64,000 nucleotides of DNA. Source: GCA-2705995 sp965661625. Lineage in GTDB: Bacteria > Bacteroidota > Bacteroidia > Flavobacteriales_G > Salibacteraceae. The DNA lies in contig CBFIEM010000014.1 in assembly GCA_965661625.1 (NCBI GenBank), forward strand, positions 1 to 64,000. Direction: 5' to 3'. Below the pieces are notes generated by a model. That model was not told where the DNA came from, did not search any database, and worked only from the letters and a program-made list of their open reading frames with translations. This document shows positions 1-7,692 of the stretch, one piece after another. Position 1 is the first letter of the stretch. Every line of letters starts with the position of its first letter. Position numbers and translations under genes: made by a program.

Positions 1-101
1 AAAAATATTCCGTTTCCAATGTTACCTAATACAAACTGATAAATTGACCAGCCAAAAACGACTGTTGTTAAACCGATTCGTGTGTATACGCTAAACCACA
101 T
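1..101 (-). CDS. N-terminal part of a membrane protein (cut by window edge)
   Basis: A minus-strand reading frame begins with ATG at 101-99 and stays open to the window edge, giving about 33 residues. It starts MWFSVYTRIG and continues into a hydrophobic stretch (LTTVVFGWSIYQFVLG) that looks like a first membrane helix. A TACTTTCG -7 element lies 18 nt upstream at 127-120, which supports a real transcribed start. It is divergent from the M13 peptidase gene. The fragment is too short to assign a family, and the function is unknown. Confidence 0.5.
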   Translation of the reverse strand, partial: MWFSVYTRIGLTTVVFGWSIYQFVLGNIGNGIF

Positions 102-119
102 AGCTCTTATTTTGGGCTA

Positions 120-127
120 CGAAAGTA
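120..127 (-). promoter_or_regulatory. -7 promoter element for the left-edge gene
   Basis: The minus strand reads TACTTTCG, one change from the Bacteroidota -7 consensus TAnnTTTG. It lies 18 nt upstream of the ATG at 101. Confidence 0.4.
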
Positions 128-184
128 CAATTATCCGACGTCTACTGAAAGCATAAAGTTGAGTAATGTGGAAACTGTATAGGG

Positions 185-190
185 AAGGAG
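185..190 (+). promoter_or_regulatory. Shine-Dalgarno-like AAGGAG before the M13 peptidase
   Basis: AAGGAG lies 5 nt upstream of ATG 196. It is one of the few clear Shine-Dalgarno sequences in this window and favours start 196 over the frame's first possible start at 166. Confidence 0.45.
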
Positions 191-195
191 AACTG

Positions 196-2307
196 ATGAA
201 AAACTTACATTTGTACTCTACTAATAAAGCGTTTATGAAAAGAAAGACATTGGGATTGAAAACCCTATCCCTATTGGGAATAACTGCTGGAGTTTTTTTA
301 TCAAGTTGTAATCCTAAGACCGAAAGTCAAGGGGTTGAAGAGACCAAGCCTAAAGTAACACCTGCGTTCGACTTGTCATCTTTAGATACTACAGTATCTC
401 CATGTGATAATTTTTATCAGTTTACAGCGGGAGGATGGATTGAGGCAAACCCAATACCTGAAACAGAAAGTAGATGGGGTAAGTTTAATCAATTGATTGA
501 GAACAATAATGAACGTTTAAAAACACTATTGGATTCGTTCAGTGGAGATGAACAGCTTGAAAAGGGAACGGATGAACAGCTAATAGGAGATCTTTATTAT
601 TCTGGTATGGATTCAGCCACTATTGAAGGTTTGGGCATCACCACTATTCAGCCTTTGTTATCGCGAGTTGAGGAAGTATCCGATAAGGCAGCGTTACCAA
701 GTTTGTTTTTGTTTCTATCAAATGGTGTTGCCTCTGTTCCATTTAACTTAGGCGTTTCTCCGGATTCTAAGTTTTCTACAAAAAATGCCCTCTACCTTAG
801 TCAAAGTGGGCTAAGCCTTCCGGATCAATCATATTACCTCAAATCGGATAGTGCTGCAGTAGCAATACAAAAGGCTTACCGTGAGCATGTAGCAAAAATG
901 CATATGCTTCTGGGTATTGATTCTGCTGAGGCAGTAGCAATTTCAAATCGAATTTATGGGTTTGAATCAAAACTGGCTGGTGAAATGATGGGGCGTGTTG
1001 AGCGAAGAAACCCAGCAAATACTTACAACAAGTTTGCAGCCTCAGAAGTGATTGAGTTCACCCAAAACCTGAACATCGCTTATATGATGAAGGAGTTGAA
1101 AATAAATCCCGACTCAATAATTGTTAGACAACCTGATTATATCAAGTTTTTGGATGCACTCATTATGTCAGAAGACCTTCAAACATGGAAAGATTATTCA
1201 AGATGGAAGGTTGTTCGCGGAATGGCCGCATATCTACCTATGGAATTCGTGCGTGAAAATTTCAAATTTTATGGTACAACCTTGTCGGGTGCGAAAGAAA
1301 TGAAGCCCCGTTGGAAAAGAATTCTTGCAGCAACAAATGGGTTATCTGAGCAATTGGGTCACCTTTATGTACAAGCGTATTTTAGTGAGGAAGATAAACA
1401 GGTAGTGGAAGAAATGGTTGAAAACTTGCGTTCAGCTTATGGTGATCGCATTCGTCAGCTAGACTGGATGAGTGATGTAACCAAGGAAAAGGCTCTTGAA
1501 AAACTCAGTGCCTTCACCTATAAAATAGGTTATCCTAACAAATGGAAGGATTTCTCAGACCTTGAGATTTCTCGTGGTTCCTTTCTAGAGAATGTTGTGA
1601 ATATTAGTAAGTATAAAACAGCTTTGAATTTTGACAAACTGGATAGACCAGTTGATAAAGACGATTGGTTTATGGGGGCTCACATTGTAAATGCATATTA
1701 TAACCCAACTAATAATGAGGTTGTATTTCCAGCTGGAATTCTGCAACCTCCTTTCTATAATCCCAATGCAGATGATGCGATTAATTATGGTGCTATTGGT
1801 GGTGTGATTGGCCATGAATTCACCCATGGATTTGATGATCAGGGTAGTAAATATGGCCCTAATGGTAATTTATCCAATTGGTGGACAGAAAAAGATCGAG
1901 AAGCATTCGATGAGTTAGCAAAGCGAATGATTGATCAATACAGCGCATATGAACCACTTCCAGGGGTAAATGTGAATGGAGCATTAACTATTGGCGAAAA
2001 CATAGCAGATCATGGAGGCCTGACGTTAGCTTATTATGCTTACCAGAATTCGAGAAAAGGTAAAGGTCCTGCACCAGAAGTTGATGGTTACACTGGAAAT
2101 CAGCGCGTATTTTTAGGCTGGGCTCAAGTTTGGCAATCACATGCTACGGAAGCTTATACAAAGCGACAAGTAGAAACTGATCCGCACTCACCAGGAGAAT
2201 ATCGTGTAGTAGGACCAATGAGTAATATGGTGGAATTCATGGATGCTTGGAACTGTGAATCAGGAGCAATGGTTAAACAGGATTCGAAACGAATTGTGAT
2301 TTGGTAA
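196..2307 (+). CDS. M13 family zinc metallopeptidase (neprilysin/PepO-like) lipoprotein
   Basis: Predicted zinc endopeptidase of the neprilysin/PepO family, about 703 residues, close to the family's usual length. The zinc site HEFTH is at residues 540-544 from this start, followed by the family motif ENIAD with the third ligand, and the C-terminus is the usual short tail ending in Trp. The N-terminus holds a lipobox (FLSSC), so the protein is probably anchored in the envelope and cleaves peptides outside the cytoplasm. The frame is open from 166, but ATG at 196 has AAGGAG at 185-190. A second ATG at 235 would give a more compact signal peptide. The gene ends at a strong hairpin shared with the convergent membrane-protein gene. 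Confidence 0.93.
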   Translation: MKNLHLYSTNKAFMKRKTLGLKTLSLLGITAGVFLSSCNPKTESQGVEETKPKVTPAFDLSSLDTTVSPCDNFYQFTAGGWIEANPIPETESRWGKFNQLIENNNERLKTLLDSFSGDEQLEKGTDEQLIGDLYYSGMDSATIEGLGITTIQPLLSRVEEVSDKAALPSLFLFLSNGVASVPFNLGVSPDSKFSTKNALYLSQSGLSLPDQSYYLKSDSAAVAIQKAYREHVAKMHMLLGIDSAEAVAISNRIYGFESKLAGEMMGRVERRNPANTYNKFAASEVIEFTQNLNIAYMMKELKINPDSIIVRQPDYIKFLDALIMSEDLQTWKDYSRWKVVRGMAAYLPMEFVRENFKFYGTTLSGAKEMKPRWKRILAATNGLSEQLGHLYVQAYFSEEDKQVVEEMVENLRSAYGDRIRQLDWMSDVTKEKALEKLSAFTYKIGYPNKWKDFSDLEISRGSFLENVVNISKYKTALNFDKLDRPVDKDDWFMGAHIVNAYYNPTNNEVVFPAGILQPPFYNPNADDAINYGAIGGVIGHEFTHGFDDQGSKYGPNGNLSNWWTEKDREAFDELAKRMIDQYSAYEPLPGVNVNGALTIGENIADHGGLTLAYYAYQNSRKGKGPAPEVDGYTGNQRVFLGWAQVWQSHATEAYTKRQVETDPHSPGEYRVVGPMSNMVEFMDAWNCESGAMVKQDSKRIVIW

Positions 2308-2331
2308 GTTTAAATGAAATTAAATAATAAA

Positions 2332-2359
2332 GCCCCATTCTTAGAATGGGGCTTTTTTT
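2332..2359. terminator. Bidirectional intrinsic terminator
   Basis: A perfect 9-bp stem (GCCCCATTC, loop TTA, GAATGGGGC) is followed by seven T on the plus strand. It sits between the convergent M13 peptidase and small membrane-protein genes and should end transcription mainly of the peptidase. The minus strand also has an AT-rich tail. Confidence 0.85.
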
Positions 2360-2786
2360 ATACAAAAACCGATAATGCTGCGCCAATTGCGAGTAAGATT
2401 AAATTGCGAATCAAAGGAAGTTTGAACCGCTGTAAATCTCTTGAATCTTTTGTTCGAAGAATGAACCCGATTGAGGCAAGTACTATACCGGCACCACCAA
2501 TTCCAGTCATTAATTTAGCATTTGGATAAGCATTTAGTTGAAAGAGTATCCCCAATGAAATCACCGATAAACTGTAATAAGTTATTTTATCGATGAATAC
2601 ATCTCGCATGCTTTCTGCATTTTTTGGCGTTTTGCGCATGCTTAGAACAAAATACATTAAAGCCAATATAGCCAAGGCAGTAGTGATTAGAAATCGATAA
2701 TCTGCTTTTCCAATGGCCCAAGCAGAAATAACTACTGCTGCCACAATAAGTTCAATAATAGGAGCTATGCGCTTTAGTAAATTCAT
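2358..2786 (-). CDS. Small multi-pass membrane protein, unknown function
   Basis: A 142-residue protein dominated by hydrophobic segments near residues 8-27, 32-49, 70-86, 92-110 and 124-141, with short basic loops (MRKTPKN, RTKDSRD). I recognise no catalytic or transport motif. Its ATG shares one base with the ribH stop codon (TAATG), so the two are probably translationally coupled and co-transcribed. The family is not identified. Linkage to ribH alone does not show a role in flavin metabolism. Confidence 0.75.
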   Translation of the reverse strand: MNLLKRIAPIIELIVAAVVISAWAIGKADYRFLITTALAILALMYFVLSMRKTPKNAESMRDVFIDKITYYSLSVISLGILFQLNAYPNAKLMTGIGGAGIVLASIGFILRTKDSRDLQRFKLPLIRNLILLAIGAALSVFV

Positions 2787-3283
2787 TACGAGGTTAGTTT
2801 TCGTTTAAGGGCTACCATTTTTAATGCTGAAGCTGCTGCTTCATCACCTTTATTCCCGAGTTTCCCACCGGATCGATCAATTGACTGTTGTTTCGTGTTA
2901 TCTGTTAAAACTCCAAAAATAACTGGCTTGTTGTACTTTAAACCGACGTCTTTAACACCTTGTGCAACAGCCTCACACACGAAATCAAAATGCTTAGTTT
3001 CTCCTTGAATGACACACCCTAAGCAAATTACAGCATCGAGTTTCTCATCGGAGTCTAGCATCAATTGTGCTCCTAACGGTAGCTCATAACTTCCAGGAAC
3101 GTACTGTATTTGCAGGTTATTATCAAAAATACCGGAAGTTTCTAACACCTGAACAGCTCCATTTAAGAGGTTTGAGGTGATTGCCGTATTCCACTCACTC
3201 ACGACTATCCCAATCCGCATACCAGAAGCGGAGGGAAGGGAGTCTGTTTCTATATCTGATAAGTTTTTTTCTGATGTAGCCAT
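2786..3283 (-). CDS. ribH: 6,7-dimethyl-8-ribityllumazine synthase
   Basis: Catalyses the penultimate riboflavin step, condensing 5-amino-6-ribitylamino-uracil with dihydroxybutanone phosphate. The 165-residue length fits the family. Visible motifs are the N-terminal VVSEWN strand, the substrate loop PGSYELP, and GETKHFDFV with the catalytic His at residue 98. The open frame extends upstream to 3322, but that would start inside the upstream gene's terminator. ATG 3283 sits 5 nt after a TACATTTG promoter element and gives the expected N-terminus. It precedes a small membrane-protein gene with a 1-nt stop/start overlap. ribD lies elsewhere in the window, at 15309-16364. Confidence 0.96.
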   Translation of the reverse strand: MATSEKNLSDIETDSLPSASGMRIGIVVSEWNTAITSNLLNGAVQVLETSGIFDNNLQIQYVPGSYELPLGAQLMLDSDEKLDAVICLGCVIQGETKHFDFVCEAVAQGVKDVGLKYNKPVIFGVLTDNTKQQSIDRSGGKLGNKGDEAAASALKMVALKRKLTS

Positions 3284-3288
3284 AGTTT

Positions 3289-3296
3289 CAAATGTA
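3289..3296 (-). promoter_or_regulatory. -7 promoter element of ribH
   Basis: TACATTTG on the minus strand, a full match to TAnnTTTG, ending 5 nt before the ATG at 3283. It implies a leaderless or near-leaderless ribH mRNA and rules out the longer frame start. Confidence 0.65.
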
Positions 3297-3308
3297 AATC
3301 TAATGCAT

Positions 3309-3333
3309 AAAAAAACGGGCATAAAGCCCGTTT
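3309..3333 (-). terminator. Intrinsic terminator after the TPR gene
   Basis: On the minus strand an 8-bp stem (AAACGGGC, loop TTTAT, GCCCGTTT) runs into seven T. It lies just downstream of the TPR gene and just upstream of the ribH promoter, so it separates the two transcripts. Confidence 0.85.
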
Positions 3334-3360
3334 AGAAGTTATGACAATACCGTTAAGATG

Positions 3361-4044
3361 CTATAAGTTAGCTTTGGCTCGCGTAATAAACTTTTTAATC
3401 ACTCGTCCTTCTTGAGTGGCATCGAATTCAGCTTGAATTCGCTCGTAGTAAGACAATGCATCATTCCATTGACTTAGCTCTTCAGCAACCATAGCGGCCT
3501 TCATGAGGTATTTTGGAGTAATGTAGTCGTTGTTACCAGCGTCGGCTGCTTTGAGGTAATACAATTTAGCATTGGCATAGTCGCCCAGTTCTGAGTAGGC
3601 GTCTCCCATTAGACCTAGTGAATTGGGGTAAACCATTTTATCATCAGCACTAAAACTGTCTAAATAGTCAATGGCTCCTTCATAATCACCTGTGCGCAAC
3701 AAACAGACTCCCATATAGTACTTAGAAAGCTCTCCTGCATTTGTACTGCCGTAATCCTGTGCGATTTGATAAAAACCCAAGTTGCCTTGATTATCGCCTT
3801 CCATAGCCCAATTCAATGAGTCCATTTCAAAATATTGTTGGGCTTGGAAAAGCTGCAATTGAGCTTCTTCCTCCAACGGTGGAAGGTACATCTTGGTGTA
3901 ATAAAAATATCCGCCAATTAGAACAGCCAATACACCAATAGCTGTCAACAAGTTGCGCTGATTCGTTTCAACCCATTGCTCAGTCTTACTATAGACTTGT
4001 TCTACATCTACAATGGTTTCGTCTTGTTGGTTCTTTTTACTCAT
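3361..4044 (-). CDS. Membrane-anchored tetratricopeptide repeat protein (YfgM-like layout)
   Basis: A 227-residue protein with a cytoplasmic acidic N-terminus, one membrane helix near residues 34-51 (TAIGVLAVLIGGYFYY) and a periplasmic region of TPR-like helical repeats (for example YYMGVCLLRTGDYEGAIDYL and GDAYSELGDYANAKLYY). This layout matches YfgM/ancillary translocon-type proteins, which help secreted proteins fold, but sequence alone does not prove that role. It has its own TATATTTG promoter 24 nt upstream and a terminator downstream, so it is probably a single-gene unit, divergent from recF. Confidence 0.85.
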   Translation of the reverse strand: MSKKNQQDETIVDVEQVYSKTEQWVETNQRNLLTAIGVLAVLIGGYFYYTKMYLPPLEEEAQLQLFQAQQYFEMDSLNWAMEGDNQGNLGFYQIAQDYGSTNAGELSKYYMGVCLLRTGDYEGAIDYLDSFSADDKMVYPNSLGLMGDAYSELGDYANAKLYYLKAADAGNNDYITPKYLMKAAMVAEELSQWNDALSYYERIQAEFDATQEGRVIKKFITRAKANL

Positions 4045-4068
4045 ACCTTTGAATCACATTTAGAGGCG

Positions 4069-4076
4069 CAAATATA
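4069..4076 (-). promoter_or_regulatory. -7 promoter element of the TPR gene
   Basis: TATATTTG on the minus strand, matching TAnnTTTG exactly, 24 nt upstream of the ATG at 4044. It predicts a short leader of roughly 20 nt. Confidence 0.6.
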
Positions 4077-4168
4077 GTCTTTTCAATAACTTGTTTTTGC
4101 TTTAAAAATCGAATTATAAATGGTGGTTAGTTGATAACTCCAATTCAGCTTAGACCAATTTGTTACTT

Positions 4169-4176
4169 TAAATTCG
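4169..4176 (+). promoter_or_regulatory. -7 promoter element of recF
   Basis: TAAATTCG (TAnnTTYG) ends 4 nt before the recF ATG at 4181, which predicts transcription starting at or next to the start codon. Confidence 0.5.
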
Positions 4177-4180
4177 CAAT

Positions 4181-5293
4181 ATGAAATTGAAGCGCCTTTC
4201 GTTGGTAAACTTTAAGAGCTATCCTGAAACCGAATTATCCTTTTGTGACGGGGTAAACTGTATAGTTGGAGACAATGGAGTGGGTAAAACCAATCTATTG
4301 GATGCGATTTACTATTTATCCTTCAGCAAAAGTTTTTTTAATCCCATCGATTCTCAAAACATTTACAATGAGGAGGCATTCTTTGTGATTCAGGGAACTT
4401 TTGAGTTAGACGAAAAAGAACTGGCAATCCATTGTGGAGTTAAGCGAGGTCAACGCAAGGTGTTCAAGCGAAACAAGAAGGAGTATGAGCGTTTAGCTGA
4501 TCACATTGGTTTGCTTCCGCTAGTAATGATTTCACCAGCTGATTCAGAGTTAGTATATGAAGGATCTGAGCTTAGAAGAAAGTTTATGGATGGCGTGATA
4601 TCACAATATAATAAAGGCTATTTAGACCAATTACTGGCTTATAATAGGGCTTTAGCACAGCGCAATGCTCTCCTTAAGCAATTTAAAGAGAGTCGCACTA
4701 TTGATCGTGATGCACTTAGTGTGTACGATATGCAACTCGATCAATTTGGAGCTTCTATCCATAATTCCAGAACACATTTTGTAGAAGAGTTTAAACCGCT
4801 TTTTACGGAACAACACAACTTCATTACTTCCGAAAAAGATGATGTTTCCTTGAAGTATGATAGCAAATTGAACCAAGAGGAACTGCATAAACTTTTAGAA
4901 GAATCCGCTGAAAAAGATATGTATCTGGGTTATACGAGCGTTGGAGTTCACAAGGACGATCTGTCTTTTCAATTGAAAGGAAGACCTTTGAAAAAGTTTG
5001 GCTCACAAGGTCAACAGAAAAGCTTCCTTGTTTCGCTAAAGCTTGCTCAATTTCAACTAATCAAGGAAAAAAAAGGATCGGTCCCATTGTTGCTTCTAGA
5101 TGACATTTTTGATAAGCTTGATCGAAATCGCGTCAAAGCAATGATGAAGTTAGTAACAGATGGAAAGTTTGGCCAGGTTTTTATTACTGATGCGAACAAA
5201 GAGCGAATTGAGTCGCTTTTTGAGGAAGTGCCAACTGAACTGCAATTATTTCGGGTTGAAAATGAATCTGTTGAAAACCTTTATGCAAACTAA
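4181..5293 (+). CDS. recF: DNA replication and repair protein RecF
   Basis: SMC-like ATPase that helps load RecA at single-strand gaps. The 370-residue length is normal. Walker A GDNGVGKT is at residues 30-37, the ABC-type signature GSQGQQKS lies in the C-terminal third, and Walker B LLLLDDIFDKLD follows. A DUF721/DciA-type gene begins 3 nt after the stop, so the two form an operon. The start is fixed by the typical MKLKRLSLVNFKSY opening and by a -7 element 4 nt upstream. Confidence 0.97.
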   Translation: MKLKRLSLVNFKSYPETELSFCDGVNCIVGDNGVGKTNLLDAIYYLSFSKSFFNPIDSQNIYNEEAFFVIQGTFELDEKELAIHCGVKRGQRKVFKRNKKEYERLADHIGLLPLVMISPADSELVYEGSELRRKFMDGVISQYNKGYLDQLLAYNRALAQRNALLKQFKESRTIDRDALSVYDMQLDQFGASIHNSRTHFVEEFKPLFTEQHNFITSEKDDVSLKYDSKLNQEELHKLLEESAEKDMYLGYTSVGVHKDDLSFQLKGRPLKKFGSQGQQKSFLVSLKLAQFQLIKEKKGSVPLLLLDDIFDKLDRNRVKAMMKLVTDGKFGQVFITDANKERIESLFEEVPTELQLFRVENESVENLYAN

Positions 5294-5296
5294 GTA

Positions 5297-5587
5297 ATGG
5301 CTGATTACAATCAAAAGTCACTCGGAGATGCAATTCAAGCCTATTTGGAATATTACAGGCTAAGGTCTGGTATAGATGAAACTGATCTGAGAAGTAAGTG
5401 GGCTGAAATCATGGGGCCAAGTATAGCCAAGCATACAACAGCTATAAATCTCAAAGAAGGAAAGCTTTACCTGAGGCTTGACAATAGTGCATTGCGAAGT
5501 GAGCTTCAGTTTATGCAGTCGCAAGTGGTTGAAAAGATCAACGACTTTTATAAGCGAGACTTAGTGAAATCAGTGCATTTGGGATAA
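5297..5587 (+). CDS. DUF721 (DciA-like) protein
   Basis: A 96-residue single-domain protein with the DUF721 pattern: an N-terminal helix (SLGDAIQAYLEYY), a central WAEIMGPSIAKHT motif, then a strand-rich segment (KLYLRLDNSALRSEL). DciA proteins of this family act in loading the replicative helicase in many bacteria that lack DnaC or DnaI. Position directly behind recF (3 nt) fits a replication role. This is the short form, and the exact function in Bacteroidota is inferred from the family. Confidence 0.85.
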   Translation: MADYNQKSLGDAIQAYLEYYRLRSGIDETDLRSKWAEIMGPSIAKHTTAINLKEGKLYLRLDNSALRSELQFMQSQVVEKINDFYKRDLVKSVHLG

Positions 5588-5614
5588 AAAAAAGCACCAC
5601 TAACTGGTGCTTTT
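5586..5614. terminator. Bidirectional intrinsic terminator between DUF721 and ndk
   Basis: A 10-bp stem (AAAAGCACCA, loop CTAAC, TGGTGCTTTT) with an extended A run on its left. It provides a T tract in both directions and is strongest for the minus-strand ndk transcript. Confidence 0.85.
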
Positions 5615-5633
5615 CCCTTGCGATTAATACTTA

Positions 5634-6053
5634 TTAGAAACGTTCAAAACGCGAGAAGAAAAAGTTCGCTTCTAATTCTGCGTTGTCATCTGAATCAGAT
5701 CCATGAACAGCATTTTTAGCCTTTGATTCTGCAAAGTTTTTACGGATAGTTCCCTCTTCAGCTTCAGAAGGATCTGTAGCGCCTATCAATGAACGAAAGT
5801 CAAGAACTGCATTCTCTTTTTCTAGAATGACAGCAACGATTGGTCCATCGCTCATGTAGTCTACTAAATCTTGATAAAAAGGACGCTCTTTATGAACTGC
5901 ATAAAACTCACCAGCTTGTACCTTGCTTAGTCGTGTTTTTTTCAAACTTACAATGCGGAAACCAGCTTCCGTCATCATATTGAGTATGCTTCCAGTGTGT
6001 CCTGCCGCTACTGCTTCAGGCTTAATCATTGTAAAAGTTATGGTTCCTGCCAT
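5634..6053 (-). CDS. ndk: Nucleoside diphosphate kinase
   Basis: Transfers the gamma phosphate between nucleoside tri- and diphosphates through a phospho-histidine. The active-site motif NAVHGSDS is present with His at residue 117, and the N-terminal TFTMIKPEAV strand is typical. ATG 6053 gives the standard 139-residue protein. The frame runs on to 6137, but that extension would pass through the TACTTTTG promoter at 6083-6076. It is a single-gene unit ending at the shared hairpin and is divergent from nrnA. Confidence 0.97.
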   Translation of the reverse strand: MAGTITFTMIKPEAVAAGHTGSILNMMTEAGFRIVSLKKTRLSKVQAGEFYAVHKERPFYQDLVDYMSDGPIVAVILEKENAVLDFRSLIGATDPSEAEEGTIRKNFAESKAKNAVHGSDSDDNAELEANFFFSRFERF

Positions 6054-6075
6054 GATATTCAATTTATTTGGGTTG

Positions 6076-6083
6076 CAAAAGTA
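6076..6083 (-). promoter_or_regulatory. -7 promoter element of ndk
   Basis: TACTTTTG on the minus strand, an exact TAnnTTTG match, 22 nt upstream of ATG 6053. Confidence 0.65.
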
Positions 6084-6124
6084 TACATTATCTCTGCATC
6101 CCCATAGTGGGCGCTTATTTATTC

Positions 6125-6132
6125 TAATTTTG
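6125..6132 (+). promoter_or_regulatory. -7 promoter element of the nrnA-FKBP operon
   Basis: TAATTTTG, an exact TAnnTTTG match, 17 nt before the proposed TTG start at 6150. Confidence 0.5.
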
Positions 6133-6149
6133 GGCAAAACAAGATAATT

Positions 6150-7169
6150 TTGACATCAAACGAATTTTCCGAAATAAAAGAACTCATTCAACATGCAGGT
6201 TCTATAGCTATTACAGCGCATAAGTCTCCTGATGGAGATGCTGTAGGCGCTTCTTTGGGACTGTATCATTTTTTAAAAAAATATTGTACTGCTGAAGTAA
6301 CCGTAGTTCTTCCGGATCCATTTCCGGATTTTTTAAATTGGTTACCAGCCGCTGATTCCATATTCGTTTACACAACTTCTTCAAACGCTGTTGAAGTAGC
6401 ATTGCAAAAGGCCGATATTATATTTTGCTTGGATTACAACCAGTTACATAGAACAGGCGGCTTAGAACCGATTATCGAAGGGGCCGAGGCAGTTAAAGTA
6501 TTAATTGACCATCATCAAATGCCAGGGGACTTTTGCGATTACATGATGTCAGATACAAAGGCTTCATCTACAGCAGAATTGATTTATTCATTCATTGACA
6601 AGCTAGGACAAACAGGATTGATTGATTCGGCAATTGCCTCGAGTTTGTATACAGGCCTTGTAACTGATACCGGGTCATTTCGCTTTAGTTCTACATCCTC
6701 TAAAACCATGCGAATTGTTGCAGAGCTTATGGACAAAGGGTTAAGGCATAATGAAGTATATGACCTTATTTTTGATAATCAGTCTTACACCCGCCTCAAA
6801 CTTATGGGATTTGTACTTGGCGAGAAACTAGCTTACCTAGAGCAATACCATGCTGCTTACATCAGCTTATCCCAAGAAGAGCTCAAGCAGTTTAATTATA
6901 AAAAAGGAGATACCGAAGGACTAGTCAATTACGGTTTAAGCATTAAGGGCGTTAAGTTTGCTGCTTTTTTTAGAGAAAGTAGTGCGGGCTTTGTTAAAAT
7001 TTCATTTCGATCAAAAGGTGATTTTGATGTCAATAAATTTGCTCGATCACATTTTAGTGGAGGAGGGCATATCAATGCAGCAGGAGGAAGGAGTGATTTA
7101 TCGCTCGAGGAAACAGAACAGTATTTTAAATCATTATTGCCTAAGTATGAAGAAGAACTATCTCGTTAA
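6150..7169 (+). CDS. nrnA: DHH phosphoesterase, NrnA-type nanoRNase/PAP phosphatase
   Basis: Predicted manganese-dependent enzyme that degrades very short oligoribonucleotides and/or 3'-phosphoadenosine 5'-phosphate. Its 339 residues carry the DHH set: HKSPDGDAVGAS, CLDYN, the LIDHH motif, and the DHHA1 substrate motif GGGHINAAGG near the C-terminus. No ATG is available before the first catalytic motif, so translation probably begins at TTG 6150. The promoter at 6125 leaves a short leader without a Shine-Dalgarno sequence. It heads an operon of overlapping FKBP genes, an order I recall for gldI in flavobacteria. Confidence 0.9.
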   Translation: MTSNEFSEIKELIQHAGSIAITAHKSPDGDAVGASLGLYHFLKKYCTAEVTVVLPDPFPDFLNWLPAADSIFVYTTSSNAVEVALQKADIIFCLDYNQLHRTGGLEPIIEGAEAVKVLIDHHQMPGDFCDYMMSDTKASSTAELIYSFIDKLGQTGLIDSAIASSLYTGLVTDTGSFRFSSTSSKTMRIVAELMDKGLRHNEVYDLIFDNQSYTRLKLMGFVLGEKLAYLEQYHAAYISLSQEELKQFNYKKGDTEGLVNYGLSIKGVKFAAFFRESSAGFVKISFRSKGDFDVNKFARSHFSGGGHINAAGGRSDLSLEETEQYFKSLLPKYEEELSR

Positions 7170-7692
7170 TTGTGCCATTACTGCACTTGCTGTGTGCATG
7201 GTTTGCTGCTCGAGTTGCGATCAAGATCGCCGCAGGCAAGAGATAACGGTACAGCAAGTGTCAGAGAAAGATTTAATACAGGAGAATAAGAGAAGGGTAG
7301 CTGTTGAATCTGATCAAATAGAAGCGTTTATAAAACGACGCAAATGGAATATGAACGAGACACATACTGGATTGAGGTATGAAATCTTCAATCCAGGAGA
7401 TGCTTCTAACCCGTTGGCGAAGACCGGGCAAATAGCAAAAGTTGATTACCGTGTATTTTTGATCGATGGAACACTGTGTTACTCAACGGAAAAAACTGGC
7501 CCTCAGGAGTTTGAGATTGGAAAGGCTCATGTGGAAAGTGGTCTGCATGAAGGAATAACTTACATGCGTGTTGGTGACAAAGCTCACATGGTATTGCCTT
7601 CTCATTTGGCCCATGGACTTCTTGGAGATGATGATAAGATACCTGGGAGCGCGACAATCATTTATGAAATCGAATTGCTTGACTTGAAATGA
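7147..7692 (+). CDS. gldI: GldI-like FKBP-type peptidyl-prolyl isomerase lipoprotein
   Basis: A 181-residue lipoprotein: signal peptide with lipobox ending CCSSC, a charged helical spacer, then one FKBP-like domain (VDYRVFLIDGTLCYST, GLHEGITYMRVGDKAHMVLP, a final IIYEIELLDL strand). In gliding flavobacteria GldI is an FKBP lipoprotein needed for motility and type IX secretion, and it lies beside an NrnA-type gene as here. Several FKBP active-site residues differ from the canonical set, so isomerase activity is uncertain. The reading frame is open from 6958, but ATG 7147 begins the signal peptide. It overlaps nrnA by 23 nt and the next gene by ATGA. Confidence 0.65.
   Translation: MKKNYLVNCAITALAVCMVCCSSCDQDRRRQEITVQQVSEKDLIQENKRRVAVESDQIEAFIKRRKWNMNETHTGLRYEIFNPGDASNPLAKTGQIAKVDYRVFLIDGTLCYSTEKTGPQEFEIGKAHVESGLHEGITYMRVGDKAHMVLPSHLAHGLLGDDDKIPGSATIIYEIELLDLK

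Noticed and set aside
2314..2529. 71-codon plus-strand frame after the M13 gene
   Set aside because: It runs through the terminator hairpin and is antisense to the small membrane-protein gene.
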